The notes beneath the pieces were generated by a model. The model was given only the letters and a program-made list of their open reading frames with translations, was not told the DNA's origin and made no database searches. Of a stretch of DNA of 64,000 bases, positions 29,470-38,790 are shown one piece after another; position 1 is the first letter of the stretch; each line of letters opens with the position of its first letter. A program made the translations under genes and the position numbers. The stretch comes from DASUPK01 sp963801055 (GTDB taxonomy: Bacteria; Actinomycetota; Thermoleophilia; Solirubrobacterales; 70-9), in the NCBI GenBank assembly GCA_963801055.1, contig CAWDDE010000003.1:124001-188000 (forward strand), in the 5' to 3' direction.

Positions 29470-30756
29470 ATGGGCATACTCGACGACGCGATTCGCGAAC
29501 ACCTCGACCTGAAGCGCAAGCACGGCGCCCGCGACGCCGAGTTGCGGGAGATCGAGGACGAGGCGTTCGGATCGACCGATCGACCGGATCCGTTCGCAGC
29601 CGGCGAGCTCTACGGCGAGGTAGCCGGCGGGACGGCGGAGAACGGCGGCGAAGAGCCGACCAGGGTGGTTGCGCCCGAGGCCCTTCGTCCGCAAGAGCCG
29701 CCCTCGCCACCGGAGCCGGAGATCCTTGATGAGCCGATCAGCCCGCCCGAGGGTCTCCCGCAGCTCCCCGGCCAGGCCGAGCTGCCGGGGCAGGACGAGA
29801 TTCCCGGTCAGGAGCGCCTTGGCGAGGAGCCCGAGAGCTACCGGCCGCCGACCGAGGAGAGCTACCGGCCGTCGACCGAGGAGAGCTACCAGCCCACCGA
29901 GCCGGATCCCGAGCCCCCGGCGAGCTCGGAGTCGCTCGAGGATTTGATCGCGGAGGAGGAGCCGTTCCCGGAGGACACGGCCGCGGCGAGCTCGGAGTCC
30001 GTCGAGGATTTGATCGAGGAGGAGGAGCCGTTCCCCGAGGACACGGCCGCCCCGCAGCCTCCGCCGAGCCCCCGAGAGCCGGAGCCGCCCGCCGAGGAGC
30101 CCCTCGCCGAGCCTGAGTCTGCTGAGCCCTCCGAGCCGGTCGAGGACGCCGCTCCGGTGTCGGAGAGCGCGGTCCCAGAGCCACCTCCGCCCCCGCCCGA
30201 GTCTGGTTCCGAGCCCCCCGGCAGGGCGCGCGGCCGGGTGGACGTCCCCACCGAGGAGCATCCGGCTCCCGGCGATACCGGGGACCTTCCCCCGCTGCCG
30301 GGCTCCGAGCCCGAGCTGGGGCGACCGGACACTTCCTACGAGCCGCCGCCGATGGAGGAGCCGCCCTCGACAGACGAGCCGCTCCCGGACGAGGAGCCGC
30401 CCTCCGACCCCGGCGGCCCGGAGCTCTACGACTTCGAGACCGACGAGGACTCACTATCGCGGCCGGAAGACCGCGACGCCGCGGACGACGATTTCGAGGC
30501 GCTCGGGCCGGTCGAGGAGGAGGCCCCTTACCTCGACGAGGAAGAGCCATACGCGGAGGAGCCCGCCTCGGGCACCGAGTCGGGGGCCGAGCCGCCGGAT
30601 GAGGAGCCCGGAACGGCAGTGCGCCCCGCGGTCGAGGACGAAGAGGCCTACGAGGGGGCGTCCTCCGATCCCGAGGAGCGCTACGAGGAAGAGGAAGGGG
30701 AGGAAGGCCTCTGGTTCGAGAAGGGCCCTCCGAAGGACTTCGACTTCGACGATTAG
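29470..30756 (+). CDS. Acidic Pro/Glu-rich low-complexity protein with internal repeats
   Basis: The N-terminus MGILDDAIREHLDLKRKHGA is a short conserved helix seen at the start of many actinobacterial proteins of unknown function. The remaining about 380 residues are Glu/Pro/Asp-rich, with no predicted membrane helix or folded domain. Internal repeats include TEESYRP/TEESYQP around residues 123-140 and two 22-residue copies of SSES-LEDLIxEEEPFPEDTA, encoded by two 66-base repeats at 29920-29985 and 29986-30051. Likely disordered. ATG at 29470 is chosen over the upstream TTG for the conserved start. Its stop overlaps the glutamate dehydrogenase stop region by four bases. Confidence 0.75.
   Translation: MGILDDAIREHLDLKRKHGARDAELREIEDEAFGSTDRPDPFAAGELYGEVAGGTAENGGEEPTRVVAPEALRPQEPPSPPEPEILDEPISPPEGLPQLPGQAELPGQDEIPGQERLGEEPESYRPPTEESYRPSTEESYQPTEPDPEPPASSESLEDLIAEEEPFPEDTAAASSESVEDLIEEEEPFPEDTAAPQPPPSPREPEPPAEEPLAEPESAEPSEPVEDAAPVSESAVPEPPPPPPESGSEPPGRARGRVDVPTEEHPAPGDTGDLPPLPGSEPELGRPDTSYEPPPMEEPPSTDEPLPDEEPPSDPGGPELYDFETDEDSLSRPEDRDAADDDFEALGPVEEEAPYLDEEEPYAEEPASGTESGAEPPDEEPGTAVRPAVEDEEAYEGASSDPEERYEEEEGEEGLWFEKGPPKDFDFDD
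29920..30051 (+). repeat. Two tandem 66-base coding repeats
   Basis: Copies at 29920-29985 and 29986-30051 both begin GCGAGCTCGGAGTC and end GAGGACACGGCCGC, differing at only a few positions. They encode the duplicated acidic 22-residue segment of the surrounding gene. Confidence 0.85.
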
Positions 30757-32117
30757 ACGTAGCCGCGGGTCCGGCTCGCCTCGACCACCCGCTCGACCCC
30801 GACCAGGTAGGCCGCCTGGCGGAGTGAGGTCCGCTCCTCCTTGGCGCGCGCCGAGACGTCACGATAGGCGCGCCGCATGATCCCGCCGAGCTTGTCGTTC
30901 ACTTCGCGCTCCGACCAGCGGAAGTGCTGGAGGTTCTGGACCCACTCGAAGTAGGAGCACACGACTCCGCCGGCGTTCGCCATCACGTCGGGGATCACGT
31001 GGACTCCATTCGACTCGAGGATCTCGTCCGCCGCCGGGGTGGTGGGGCTGTTGGCCCCCTCGATGATCATCTTCGTGTTGATCCGGTCGGCGTTGCTCTC
31101 GTGGATCATGCCGCCGAGCGCCGCCGGGATCAGGACGTCGGACTCGATCGCGAGCAGGTCGTCCGGGGTGATCACCTCGGTACCGGGGAAGTCGGTGAGC
31201 CTGCCTCCTTCGCGCAGGTGCGCTGCAAGTTCGTCGGCGTCGATACCGGCGTCGCCGCGGATCGCGCCGGTGGCGTCGGAGGCTCCGACCATCTTGGCGC
31301 CGAGCTGCTGGAGGATTCGCGCCGCCCAGGAGCCGACGTTGCCGTATCCCTGAACTACGAAGGTGCTCTCGGCCGGCGTCAGCCCGATCTCAGGCGCGGC
31401 CTCGCGGAACATGTAGACGCAGCCGCGTCCGGTCGCCTGCTCGCGCCCGTATGAGCCCTCGAGGGCGATCGGCTTGCCCGTGCAGATCGCCGGGGTGTGG
31501 CCGTGGAACTTGCCGTACTCATCCATCAGCCAGGCCATCACCTGGGCGTTGGTGTTGACGTCCGGGGCCGGGATGTCGCGTGTCGGACCGAGGACCTTCT
31601 CGATCTTGTCCATGAAGGAACGGGTTATCTTCTCCACCTCGGAGCGTTCGAGCTGGTCGGCGGGGCAGTTGACGCCGCCCTTGGCGCCGCCGAACGGCAG
31701 GTTCGCGACGGCCGTCTTCCAGGTCATCAGGGAGGCGAGGGCGCGGACCTCGTCGATGTCCACTTCGGGGTGAAACCGGATCCCGCCCTTGTAGGGGCCG
31801 CGGGCGCCGTTGTGCTGGATCCGGTAGCCGGAGAAGGTGTGAATCCGCCCGTCGGAGAGCTTGACGGGAATCTGGACGGTGACTTCGCGGTACGGGGTCC
31901 AGAAGACGGTCCGGATATCGTCGGGGAGCTCGAGGCGCTCGACGGCCCGGTCGAAGTAGAAGCGGACGATGTCGAGGTTGGAGATCTCCGCCCGCTGGCC
32001 GGGCTTGGGCTCTCCCTGCGCAGCGGCGCGCTCCTTGGCCTCGTCGACGGCCGTTGGGGACTTGTCGGTCGCCTCCCCGTTCCCCGCCGATTCGCGTTGC
32101 TTGGCCCTGGTGGCCAT
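30753..32117 (-). CDS. gdhA: Glutamate dehydrogenase (Glu/Leu/Phe/Val family)
   Basis: 454 residues, interconverting glutamate with 2-oxoglutarate and ammonia. Key blocks are ARGPYKGGIRFHPEVDIDEV, the catalytic-Lys motif LPFGGAKGGVNC, GPTRDIPAPDVNT with the catalytic Asp, and the dinucleotide motif VVQGYGNVGSWAAR. The first 40 residues are a charged, Lys/Ala-rich extension absent from many homologues. AGGAGGGGT precedes the ATG. The size fits the hexameric catabolic or NAD(P) type. Confidence 0.95.
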   Translation of the reverse strand: MATRAKQRESAGNGEATDKSPTAVDEAKERAAAQGEPKPGQRAEISNLDIVRFYFDRAVERLELPDDIRTVFWTPYREVTVQIPVKLSDGRIHTFSGYRIQHNGARGPYKGGIRFHPEVDIDEVRALASLMTWKTAVANLPFGGAKGGVNCPADQLERSEVEKITRSFMDKIEKVLGPTRDIPAPDVNTNAQVMAWLMDEYGKFHGHTPAICTGKPIALEGSYGREQATGRGCVYMFREAAPEIGLTPAESTFVVQGYGNVGSWAARILQQLGAKMVGASDATGAIRGDAGIDADELAAHLREGGRLTDFPGTEVITPDDLLAIESDVLIPAALGGMIHESNADRINTKMIIEGANSPTTPAADEILESNGVHVIPDVMANAGGVVCSYFEWVQNLQHFRWSEREVNDKLGGIMRRAYRDVSARAKEERTSLRQAAYLVGVERVVEASRTRGYV

Positions 32118-32243
32118 TACCCCTCCTGTAATGCGAGGGCGCGCCGTCAGGCGCGACCCGTTTGTGTTCAGGCCAGCGGAGCCAGTCTCTCACACGGGCA
32201 TTCGCGAGTATGCGCCTCCCCGGCCTACAATCGGCGCTCCCCA

Positions 32244-32316
32244 GGGGCCATAGCTCAGTTGGGAGAGCGCCTGCCCTGCAAGCAGGAGGTCGCGGGTTCG
32301 AATCCCGCTGGCTCCA
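32244..32316 (+). tRNA. tRNA-Ala (anticodon TGC)
   Basis: 73-base cloverleaf starting GGGGCCATAGCTCAGTTGGG, anticodon loop CCTGCAA in a CCTGC/GCAGG stem, T arm GGGTTCGAATCCC, and G3:U70 in the acceptor stem. CCA is not encoded. It differs from the CGC isoacceptor at 29165 mainly in the anticodon arm and acceptor. Confidence 0.96.
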
Positions 32317-32344
32317 TCATCATCCTCGCCCGCAGCACCTCGAC

Positions 32345-33420
32345 TCAACCGGTCGGCGGCCGACTCGGCGCGGGGGCAGAGGGCGCCGGCTGGACGGCCC
32401 CCACCTCCTCGAACCCGGCTCTGAACAGCGCCGGGACCTGCGTCATCGGGTTCGGCGAATGCATCAGGACCACCCCGAGGTGGTGCCTGCCGATCCGCGC
32501 AGTGGTCACGTAGCAGCTCCCCGCGGCGTCGGTGAATCCAGTCTTCAGTCCCGTCACCTGCGCTCCGGGAAGCCCGGCCAGGCCGTGTTGCAGGAAGTAG
32601 TGGTTGTTGGTCAGGTAGAGGTGCTTGCCCCTGATCGGAAAGCGCGGCTTCGCGTAGCGCGTCCGGGCGATCCGGGCGATCCGCGGACTCGCCAGATCGG
32701 CCCGGGCGAGCGTCGCCAGATCGCGCGGGCACGAGTAGTTGCCGCGGTCCCGCAGCCCGTTGGGCGTGGAGAAGTGGGTGCAGGAGAGCCCCATCGCGCG
32801 GGCCTGCCGGTTCATCTGCTTGACGAAGTGGGGGACCGTCCCGCCGTCGTGCTCGGCCAGCGCGACGGCCGCGTCGTTGGCCGAGATCATGATCAGCGCC
32901 TGGAGCAGCGCCTCGAGCGGGACCTTGCGGCCGCGCGGCAGCAGCCCGGTGGCCGAACCCTGCGTATTCGCCGCGTTGCGACTGATCCTCACACGCGCCG
33001 ATCTGGCGGATCGTTCCGAGCGACCATCAGCGCGGTCATCATCTTCGTCAGGCTCGCGATCTGATGCTCGAGGCCCGGATTTCGCTGCCAGAGGACCTGA
33101 CCGGTCCTCACGTCGAAGAGGATCCCGGCGAGAGGCGGATGCTTGAACCGATACCGCACCGGGAGCGGCCCGGTCACCCGCTGCAGCGCGAAGCGGGCGT
33201 AGGGCGAAACCGGCGCCGTCCCGATGTCCGTCGGACCGCTCCCCTTCCTCCTCAGTTCGCTCGGACGGGCATCCCTTCCGGCGTTCGAGGCATCTTGGTT
33301 CTCGCTCGTCGACGTCGTCCGCGACTCGCCGGTGTGCTCCGGCCAAACGGCGATCGCGACCGCCGCCGCGGCGCCTAACGCGAGCAGCAGCCCGACGATG
33401 GCGGCGACACGCTTAATCAT
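32345..33420 (-). CDS. D-alanyl-D-alanine carboxypeptidase (S11 family), frameshifted
   Basis: Penicillin-binding carboxypeptidase that trims the terminal D-Ala of the stem peptide outside the membrane. A signal anchor (AAIVGLLLALGAAAAVAIAV) leads to the three active-site motifs: SxxK as ASLTKMMTAL, SxN as MISANDAAVAL, and KTG as GLKTGFTDAAG. A shift of net two bases at about 33000 (GTGTGAGG in place of GTGAGG) divides it. The Pro/Ala-rich C-terminal tail lacks the usual amphipathic anchor helix. The start overlaps the small membrane protein upstream by 8 bases. Confidence 0.88.
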
Positions 33421-33628
33421 CGGGCGGGTTGCGGAGTGCGCCGATCAACCCCGCCGCGATCATGACGACGATCAGCAGCGAGACGCCATAAAGGGCGATC
33501 GCCCCGATGTCGCCGTAGGTCCGCAGTCGCAGCCCGCTGTCGACGATCACATAGAGCGTCACGGCGGCGAAGAACCCGCAGAAGATCAGGCCGACGATCA
33601 GCAGGGCGTTCCTGAGATCCGGATCCAA
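33413..33628 (-). CDS. Small two-helix membrane protein
   Basis: 71 residues: MDPDLRNALLIVGLIFCGFF, a first membrane helix, a short charged loop RLRTYGD, and a second helix SLLIVVMIAAGLIGAL. No known family recognised. Its end overlaps the carboxypeptidase ATG, so the two are probably translated together. Confidence 0.65.
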   Translation of the reverse strand: MDPDLRNALLIVGLIFCGFFAAVTLYVIVDSGLRLRTYGDIGAIALYGVSLLIVVMIAAGLIGALRNPPDD

Positions 33629-33639
33629 TTCGACTCAAC

Positions 33640-34506
33640 TCAATAGACAGGTAATCGCGGCGGTGGCTCGCTGCGTCCCCTCGCGAGGAGCATGGCTCCG
33701 GCCACGGCCAGACCGAAGAGAAACCCGCCGACGTGCGCGAAGTAGGCAACCCCCTCGCCACCCCCGGTCTCGACTGCGACCTGCCCCAGGGCTGGGAGGA
33801 ACTGAAGGATGAACCAGATCGCGAGCAGGATCAACGCCGGTATCTCCACCAGCGTGACGAAGAAGATGATGAAGATCAGGGTCAGCACCCTCGCCTGCGG
33901 GAAGAGGAGGGCGTATGCGCCGAGGACCCCGGCGATTGCGCCGCTCGCGCCGATCGTGGGGGCGGTCGAGCTGGGATCGATCAAGGCCTGGGTGTAGACG
34001 GCGATCAGCCCGGCCAGCACGTAGAAGAGGACGAACAGGGGCCGGCCCAGGGAGTCCTCGATGTTGTTGCCGAAGACCCAGAGGAACAGCATGTTGCCGG
34101 CGATGTGGAGGAACCCTCCGTGCATGAACATCGAGGTGAACAGGGTCTCCCACCAGGGCGCTTCGTTGATTGGGATTGGCTGAGCGCTCGGATCTTGCCT
34201 ACCTATCACGACGGCCCGGTCGTACTTCCCCGTCCCAGGGCAGACGACGCCGGCCGCGAACGCGCCGGTCTGGGCCTCTTCGACCGCCCCGACCGCACAA
34301 TCCCCGGTGTCGGGGTGCGTGATCCGGTACGGGATGGCTCCGTATTCGAGAGAGCTCTGGTCGATCGAGCCAAACCCCGCCTGGTCGAGGCGCTTGTCGG
34401 TAGGGAAAGTGAGCTGCCAGATGAAGACCGCGACGTTGATGACGATGATCGCGACCGTGACGACCGGAAACCGCGAGGTCGGGTTGTTGTCCTTCAGCGG
34501 GATCAC
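33640..34506 (-). CDS. Rhomboid-family intramembrane serine protease
   Basis: An intact 288-residue membrane protein. The rhomboid signature appears as TSMFMHGGFLHIAGNMLFLW, the catalytic Ser in PTIGASGAIAGVLGAYALLF and the catalytic His in GVAYFAHVGGFLFGLAVAGA. A large insertion of about 70 residues between helix 1 and helix 2 carries two Cys (DCAVGAV, VVCPG) that could form an external disulfide. It probably cleaves membrane-anchored substrates; the target is unknown. Confidence 0.9.
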   Translation of the reverse strand: MIPLKDNNPTSRFPVVTVAIIVINVAVFIWQLTFPTDKRLDQAGFGSIDQSSLEYGAIPYRITHPDTGDCAVGAVEEAQTGAFAAGVVCPGTGKYDRAVVIGRQDPSAQPIPINEAPWWETLFTSMFMHGGFLHIAGNMLFLWVFGNNIEDSLGRPLFVLFYVLAGLIAVYTQALIDPSSTAPTIGASGAIAGVLGAYALLFPQARVLTLIFIIFFVTLVEIPALILLAIWFILQFLPALGQVAVETGGGEGVAYFAHVGGFLFGLAVAGAMLLARGRSEPPPRLPVY

Positions 34507-34580
34507 CGGCCGCGCCGAACACTAGCCGCGTGCGCCGCGGTGCCCCGCCAGCAACGGCGACGGTTGCGATCATGGGGTAG

Positions 34581-35307
34581 ATGACCGACATGGCGGCTCA
34601 GACGCACGAGGACGAGGCGAACGGCCGACCCGTGGCGGGACACGGACGTGATCGACGAGCGCGCACCGCGCTTCAACCAGGCGGTGACCGGCCTCGTCGC
34701 CCTGCTGGGTGCGCTGTTCGGCTGGCCCCTCGCCTGGGCACTGATGGCGGCACAGCTCCTGATCGGGCTCACGCTCGGGCGGCGCTTCTGCCTTCCCTGC
34801 GCGGCGTACTTCCTGATCGTGCAGCCCCGCTTCGGCGAGGGCCGCCTCGAGGACTCCCGCCCGCCCCGCCTGGCGAACGTGATGGGTAGCTTCTTCCTCG
34901 GCTCCGCCGCCCTCGCTTGGTGGCTTGGCGCGCCCGCGGTTGGTACCGCCCTCGGCCTTCTGGTCGCGGCGCTCGCCTGGCTCGCCGCCAGCACCGGGTT
35001 CTGCCTGGGCTGCGAGATCTACCGGCTCACGGCCCGGCTGCGCGGCATCTCGCCTCGCCATCACGGGCAGATTGACGCCGCCGACCTTGATGGCGTGGGC
35101 GGCATACCCGCCTACGTCGAGTTCACGCACCCGCTCTGCTCCGAATGCCACGAGTGGGAACGCCGCCTCGGCTCCGAGCCCGAGCCGCTGCTGAAGCTCG
35201 ACGTCAGCGATCGCCCCGACCTGGCCCGCAAGTACGGCGTTGCGATCGTGCCAACCGTGCTCAGGGTCGCCGCGGACGGCTCAGTCCTCGCGCGGCTGGC
35301 GCCGTAG
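34581..35307 (+). CDS. DUF4395 membrane protein fused to a thioredoxin-like domain, one +1 frameshift
   Basis: Starts MTDMAAQTHEDEANGRPVAG and, after an extra base near 34645, continues VIDERAPRFNQAVTGLVALL, the DUF4395 start. Two to four membrane helices follow with conserved Cys in GRRFCLPCAAYFLI and STGFCLGCEIYRL. The C-terminal about 85 residues form a thioredoxin-like module with YVEFTHPLCSECHEWERRLG (CSEC active site) and the cis-Pro region YGVAIVPTVLRV. A membrane thiol-redox role is likely, by analogy with DUF4395/thioredoxin gene pairs. Confidence 0.8.
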
Positions 35308-35333
35308 CGGTCACCAGGGCGTGGCGAAGCCGC

Positions 35334-36536
35334 TTAACGCGGCAGCCGCTCCCCCGGCGGCGGGATCTCGTCGCGCACGGAGGGCAGCTTCGCGGACTTC
35401 GGCGGCGGCAGCGCCAGCCGGCCAGATGAACCCGCTGCCACAGCGCCACCCTTGGTCCAGCGGACCGGGAGCGGATCATTCTGGAGGAGCAGGTCCCAGG
35501 TCGGCACGTCGAGGTTGCCGGTCTGCGAGAGGCCGTGGTTGGCCTGGAAGGAGAAGACCGCGGCCTGCGTCGGCGCCTGGTAGTAGCCGTTGATCGGCAC
35601 CGTGTAGCCCCCGCCGGCGAGCAGCTGCTGCGCCCAGGCCACGAAGTCGCCCTTGGAGCCGAAGCGCAGAAACGGATAGCTCGGATACGGGGCCACCGCG
35701 GCCGGGGAGACCGGGGCGCTCAAGGCCCTCCACTGGCGCTTGCGGGCCGACTGCCACGACCACCAGCTGACCCCGTCGAATCCATGCGACATCGCCAGGG
35801 CCCTGAAGCGGCGGATCTGCCCCGGCTTCGGGTTGTTGTAGACCTGACCGAGCGGGTCGATCTGGCGCTTGTAGATGCGGTTCCAGACCCAGGTGTGGGT
35901 GTACCCGGTGTCGACGGTGGTGCCGATTTCCTTCCAGTAGAGCTGCGGAACGTTGTATTGGGCGCCACCCGGACCGAGGAACACCGAGTAGGGAAGGGCG
36001 GGGTGGTAGTCGACGTAGGGGAAGCTGGCGAGTCCGATCGGGTAGTGCGGGCCGACCATCGACCTGAGCTTGCTCATGTAGGTCGAGGCCTGCGGATAGC
36101 GCCCCTCGTACTGCCCCTCGACATCGAGCACGAGGCAGTCAGCGCCTCGGGCGACCGCCGCCGCGCCGATGCGCGCCTCCTTGCCCGGCTTTCGCCCGTA
36201 GATGAACTGCCAGGCACAGACGTTGAGGCCGCGCGACCGGAGGCCGCTGACGACCGACGAGGAGAACTGGCCCCAGTACCGCGTGCCGTCGCCTGACTTG
36301 ATCAGCACCGTCTCGATCCCGCGTGCGTGCGCCTTGGCGGCGATCGCGTTCAGGTTGCCGTGCGAGGAGCGGCTCAGGTACCAGATCCACATGCCGTCGC
36401 CGGCCAGCGGATTCTTCGGGTCCGAGGTGTCGCTCGTCTGGGAGCTTGCTCCTCCGGTTAGCGGTCCGGCGGCTAGGGCCAGCGCGAACGCGGACGAAAG
36501 CAGCACAATCAGGTTTCTGCGTCGGCGGGAACGCAT
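35334..36536 (-). CDS. Secreted TIM-barrel-like protein with peptidoglycan-binding domain
   Basis: An intact 400-residue exported protein with an Arg-rich signal peptide (MRSRRRRNLIVLLSSAFALA, cleavage near residue 30). The central domain has DGMWIWYLSRSSHGNLNAIA, GADCLVLDVEGQYEGRYPQA and DGVSWWSWQS, resembling glycosidase-type or GH25-like barrels; the acid pair in LDVEGQ may be catalytic. A PG_binding_1 module at about residues 295-355 (FGSKGDFVAWAQQLLAGGGY, ending PTWDLLLQN) anchors it to the wall. Substrate unproven. Confidence 0.78.
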   Translation of the reverse strand: MRSRRRRNLIVLLSSAFALALAAGPLTGGASSQTSDTSDPKNPLAGDGMWIWYLSRSSHGNLNAIAAKAHARGIETVLIKSGDGTRYWGQFSSSVVSGLRSRGLNVCAWQFIYGRKPGKEARIGAAAVARGADCLVLDVEGQYEGRYPQASTYMSKLRSMVGPHYPIGLASFPYVDYHPALPYSVFLGPGGAQYNVPQLYWKEIGTTVDTGYTHTWVWNRIYKRQIDPLGQVYNNPKPGQIRRFRALAMSHGFDGVSWWSWQSARKRQWRALSAPVSPAAVAPYPSYPFLRFGSKGDFVAWAQQLLAGGGYTVPINGYYQAPTQAAVFSFQANHGLSQTGNLDVPTWDLLLQNDPLPVRWTKGGAVAAGSSGRLALPPPKSAKLPSVRDEIPPPGERLPR

Positions 36537-36589
36537 TGATCGAGGCTACGAAGGCATGAACACACCTCCGCAAGCAAAGGTGCGTCGCG

Positions 36590-37552
36590 TTACGCCGTGG
36601 ACGCGGCCGGGAGCTGCTCGTCGGCGTGATACGAGCTCCGCACCAACGGGCCCGAGGCGACCGACTCGAAGCCGAGCTCGTAGGCTGCCCTCTCGAGCGC
36701 CGCGAACTCGTCCGGATGCCAGTAGCGGTCGACCGGCAGGTGCTTCTCGGTCGGGCGCAGGTACTGGCCGACGGTGAGCACCTGGACGCCGTGGTCCAGC
36801 AGGATCCCGAAGGCCTCCACCATCTCGTCGAACTCCTCGCCAAGGCCGACCATCAACCCGGACTTGGTGACGACCTCGTCGCCGGCCATCTCCCTCGCCA
36901 TTCGCAGGACTCGCGCCGAGCGCATGAAGTCCGAGCCGCGCCTGGCGATCGGATAGAGCCGCGGAACCGTCTCGACGTTGTGGTTGAAGACGTCGGGACG
37001 CTCGGCGATCACCTTGGCGAGCGGCATCTCCTGGCCGCGGAAGTCCGGGGTCAGCACCTCCACTTTGCACCCCGGCGCCATCCGGCGAATCGAGCGGATC
37101 ACGCCGACGAAGGCGCCCGCGCCGTAATCGGGCAGGTCGTCGCGGTCGACCGAGGTGATCACGGCGTGGCGCAGGCCCATCCGCTTGACCTGATTCGCGA
37201 CCCGGAGCGGCTCGAGCGGGTCGTGCCAGGTCGGCTTGCCCGTCTGCACGTTGCAGAAGCCGCACCGCCTGGTGCATACGTCACCGAGGATCATGAAGGT
37301 CGCCGTGCCGCGCTCCCAGCACTCGCCGACGTTCGGGCAGTTCGCCTCCTGGCAGACGGTGTGCAGGTTGTCCTGCTCGATCGCCTTCTTCAGGCGCCGG
37401 TAGGTCGGGCCTCCAGGGGCCGGCACCTTGAGCCAGGGCGGCTTGCGCGAGCGGAACGCAACCTTGCCCTCCTCATCCGGCCGCCGCCCGCCTGGGTTGG
37501 CGCGAGAGCGGGTGACATGCAGCCGGGGCGTGAGCGTCTGCTCGCTTTCCAT
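36590..37552 (-). CDS. lipA: Lipoyl synthase
   Basis: Radical SAM enzyme that inserts two sulfurs into octanoylated lipoyl domains. It has both clusters: CQEANCPNVGEC for the auxiliary 4Fe-4S and CTRRCGFC for the SAM cluster; also VKRMGLRHAVITSVDRDDLP and KSGLMVGLGEEFDEM. ATG at 37552 gives 320 residues. It lies five bases after the lipB stop, so lipB-lipA is an operon. Its likely target is the pyruvate dehydrogenase E2 encoded at 42-43 kb. Confidence 0.96.
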   Translation of the reverse strand: MESEQTLTPRLHVTRSRANPGGRRPDEEGKVAFRSRKPPWLKVPAPGGPTYRRLKKAIEQDNLHTVCQEANCPNVGECWERGTATFMILGDVCTRRCGFCNVQTGKPTWHDPLEPLRVANQVKRMGLRHAVITSVDRDDLPDYGAGAFVGVIRSIRRMAPGCKVEVLTPDFRGQEMPLAKVIAERPDVFNHNVETVPRLYPIARRGSDFMRSARVLRMAREMAGDEVVTKSGLMVGLGEEFDEMVEAFGILLDHGVQVLTVGQYLRPTEKHLPVDRYWHPDEFAALERAAYELGFESVASGPLVRSSYHADEQLPAASTA

Positions 37553-37557
37553 CGCCC

Positions 37558-38316
37558 CTACCGTACCGGGGTTGCCCGGCCGGCCAGCTCGGTCAGGGTG
37601 CGGTCCGTCTCGACCGGCTCGCGCTCGAAGATGCGGCCGAAGAGTTCGGCAAGCAGGTCCATGTACGCATCCATGTCCTGCTCGCCCCCGAGCTCCCGGC
37701 TGAGCGAGGTCATCCGGACTCCGTCGATCCCGCAGGGAACGATCCACTCGAAGGGCTGCAGGTCGTTGTTGACGTTGATCGCGAAGCCGTGCGTGGTGAC
37801 GCCGCGATTGACGTGGACGCCGATCGAGCCGATCTTCCGCAGCCTGCCCTCGGTGACCTCCTCCGCGACGTCGGCAGTGGTCGCCCCCACCGGCGGGGCG
37901 GGCTCGCCCGCCCAGACCCCGGTCAGTCCCTGGATCACGCCGGCCTTGACGCCCGACGCGGCGAGGGATTCGATCATCAGCCGCTCGAGTCCCCGCACGT
38001 ACTCGTGGACATTGTCGCCATAGGGCTTCAGGGAGACGATCGGGTAGCCGACGAGCTGGCCGGGCCCGTGGTAGGTGACCCGACCCCCTCGATCCGTCTC
38101 GCACACCTCGATCCCCTGCATCCGGTACCAGTCCTCGCCCATCCCGAGCTCTCCCGGCTCCGCGCGCCGACCCTTCGTGTAGACGGGCGGGTGCTCGAGA
38201 AGGAGCAGCACATCGGGAATCTCGCCCGCCAGCCGCGCCGATTCGATCCGCTTCTGCGCCCGCCTGGCCTCTTCGTAGGGGACCAGCCCGCAACGCTTGA
38301 CCAGGACCTCGTCCAT
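37558..38316 (-). CDS. lipB: Lipoyl(octanoyl) transferase
   Basis: Moves the octanoyl group from acyl carrier protein to the E2 lysine. Blocks are GGRVTYHGPGQLVGYPIVSL, KIGSIGVHVNRGVTTHGFAI with the catalytic Lys, and the catalytic Cys in IVPCGIDGVRMTSL. Intact, 252 residues; ATG at 38316 is taken, with GTG at 38322 as alternative. It precedes lipA. Confidence 0.95.
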   Translation of the reverse strand: MDEVLVKRCGLVPYEEARRAQKRIESARLAGEIPDVLLLLEHPPVYTKGRRAEPGELGMGEDWYRMQGIEVCETDRGGRVTYHGPGQLVGYPIVSLKPYGDNVHEYVRGLERLMIESLAASGVKAGVIQGLTGVWAGEPAPPVGATTADVAEEVTEGRLRKIGSIGVHVNRGVTTHGFAINVNNDLQPFEWIVPCGIDGVRMTSLSRELGGEQDMDAYMDLLAELFGRIFEREPVETDRTLTELAGRATPVR

Positions 38317-38326
38317 GGGCACAGTG

Positions 38327-38725
38327 TCACACGGCCCCGATCACGGCGGCGGCGCCCTTCTGGCCCGGGGGCCAGAAGGGCCACTCCTCGAAGTGGAAGC
38401 AAAGCCCCGCGTCGTTCAGGCGGACGATCCACAGGTCGCGGTACTCCTTGCTCTTCGGCGCCCGATATTGGACCTCGACCCTGGCGACGCCGGTGTCCCC
38501 CTCCACCGCAACCACCTCGCTGCTCATCTCGAACTCCTCGTCGGGGCCGAGGCGCTCCGCCTCCCACATCTCCCCGATCGCCTCGAGGCCAGGATGCGGT
38601 TTCTCGTACGGAGCCATCGAATAGGTCGCGTCCTTGGTGAACAGCTCGGCCAGCACCTCGGTGCCCGGCATGCGCCAGGCGCTCTCGTAGCGCCGGAGCC
38701 ATGCGATCAGCTGCTCGCGGGTCAC
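38327..38725 (-). CDS. SnoaL/NTF2-like small protein
   Basis: 132 residues with the cone-shaped NTF2-like pattern: WLRRYESAWRMPGTEVLAEL, LFTKDATYSMAPYEKPHPGL, then RDLWIVRLNDAGLCFHFEEW. Such proteins include ketosteroid-isomerase-like enzymes and many of unknown role. It lies 10 bases before lipB on the same strand and is probably co-transcribed with it. Confidence 0.75.
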   Translation of the reverse strand: MTREQLIAWLRRYESAWRMPGTEVLAELFTKDATYSMAPYEKPHPGLEAIGEMWEAERLGPDEEFEMSSEVVAVEGDTGVARVEVQYRAPKSKEYRDLWIVRLNDAGLCFHFEEWPFWPPGQKGAAAVIGAV

Positions 38726-38790
38726 CGCCCGAGCCTAACGCCGCGCCGCTACTATCACCGGATCCGAGGGGGCGATTGAGGAGGGGAGTT

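Noticed and set aside
29920..30051. Possible CRISPR-like or minisatellite array
   Set aside because: Only two adjacent copies, both in frame within a coding region and without spacers.
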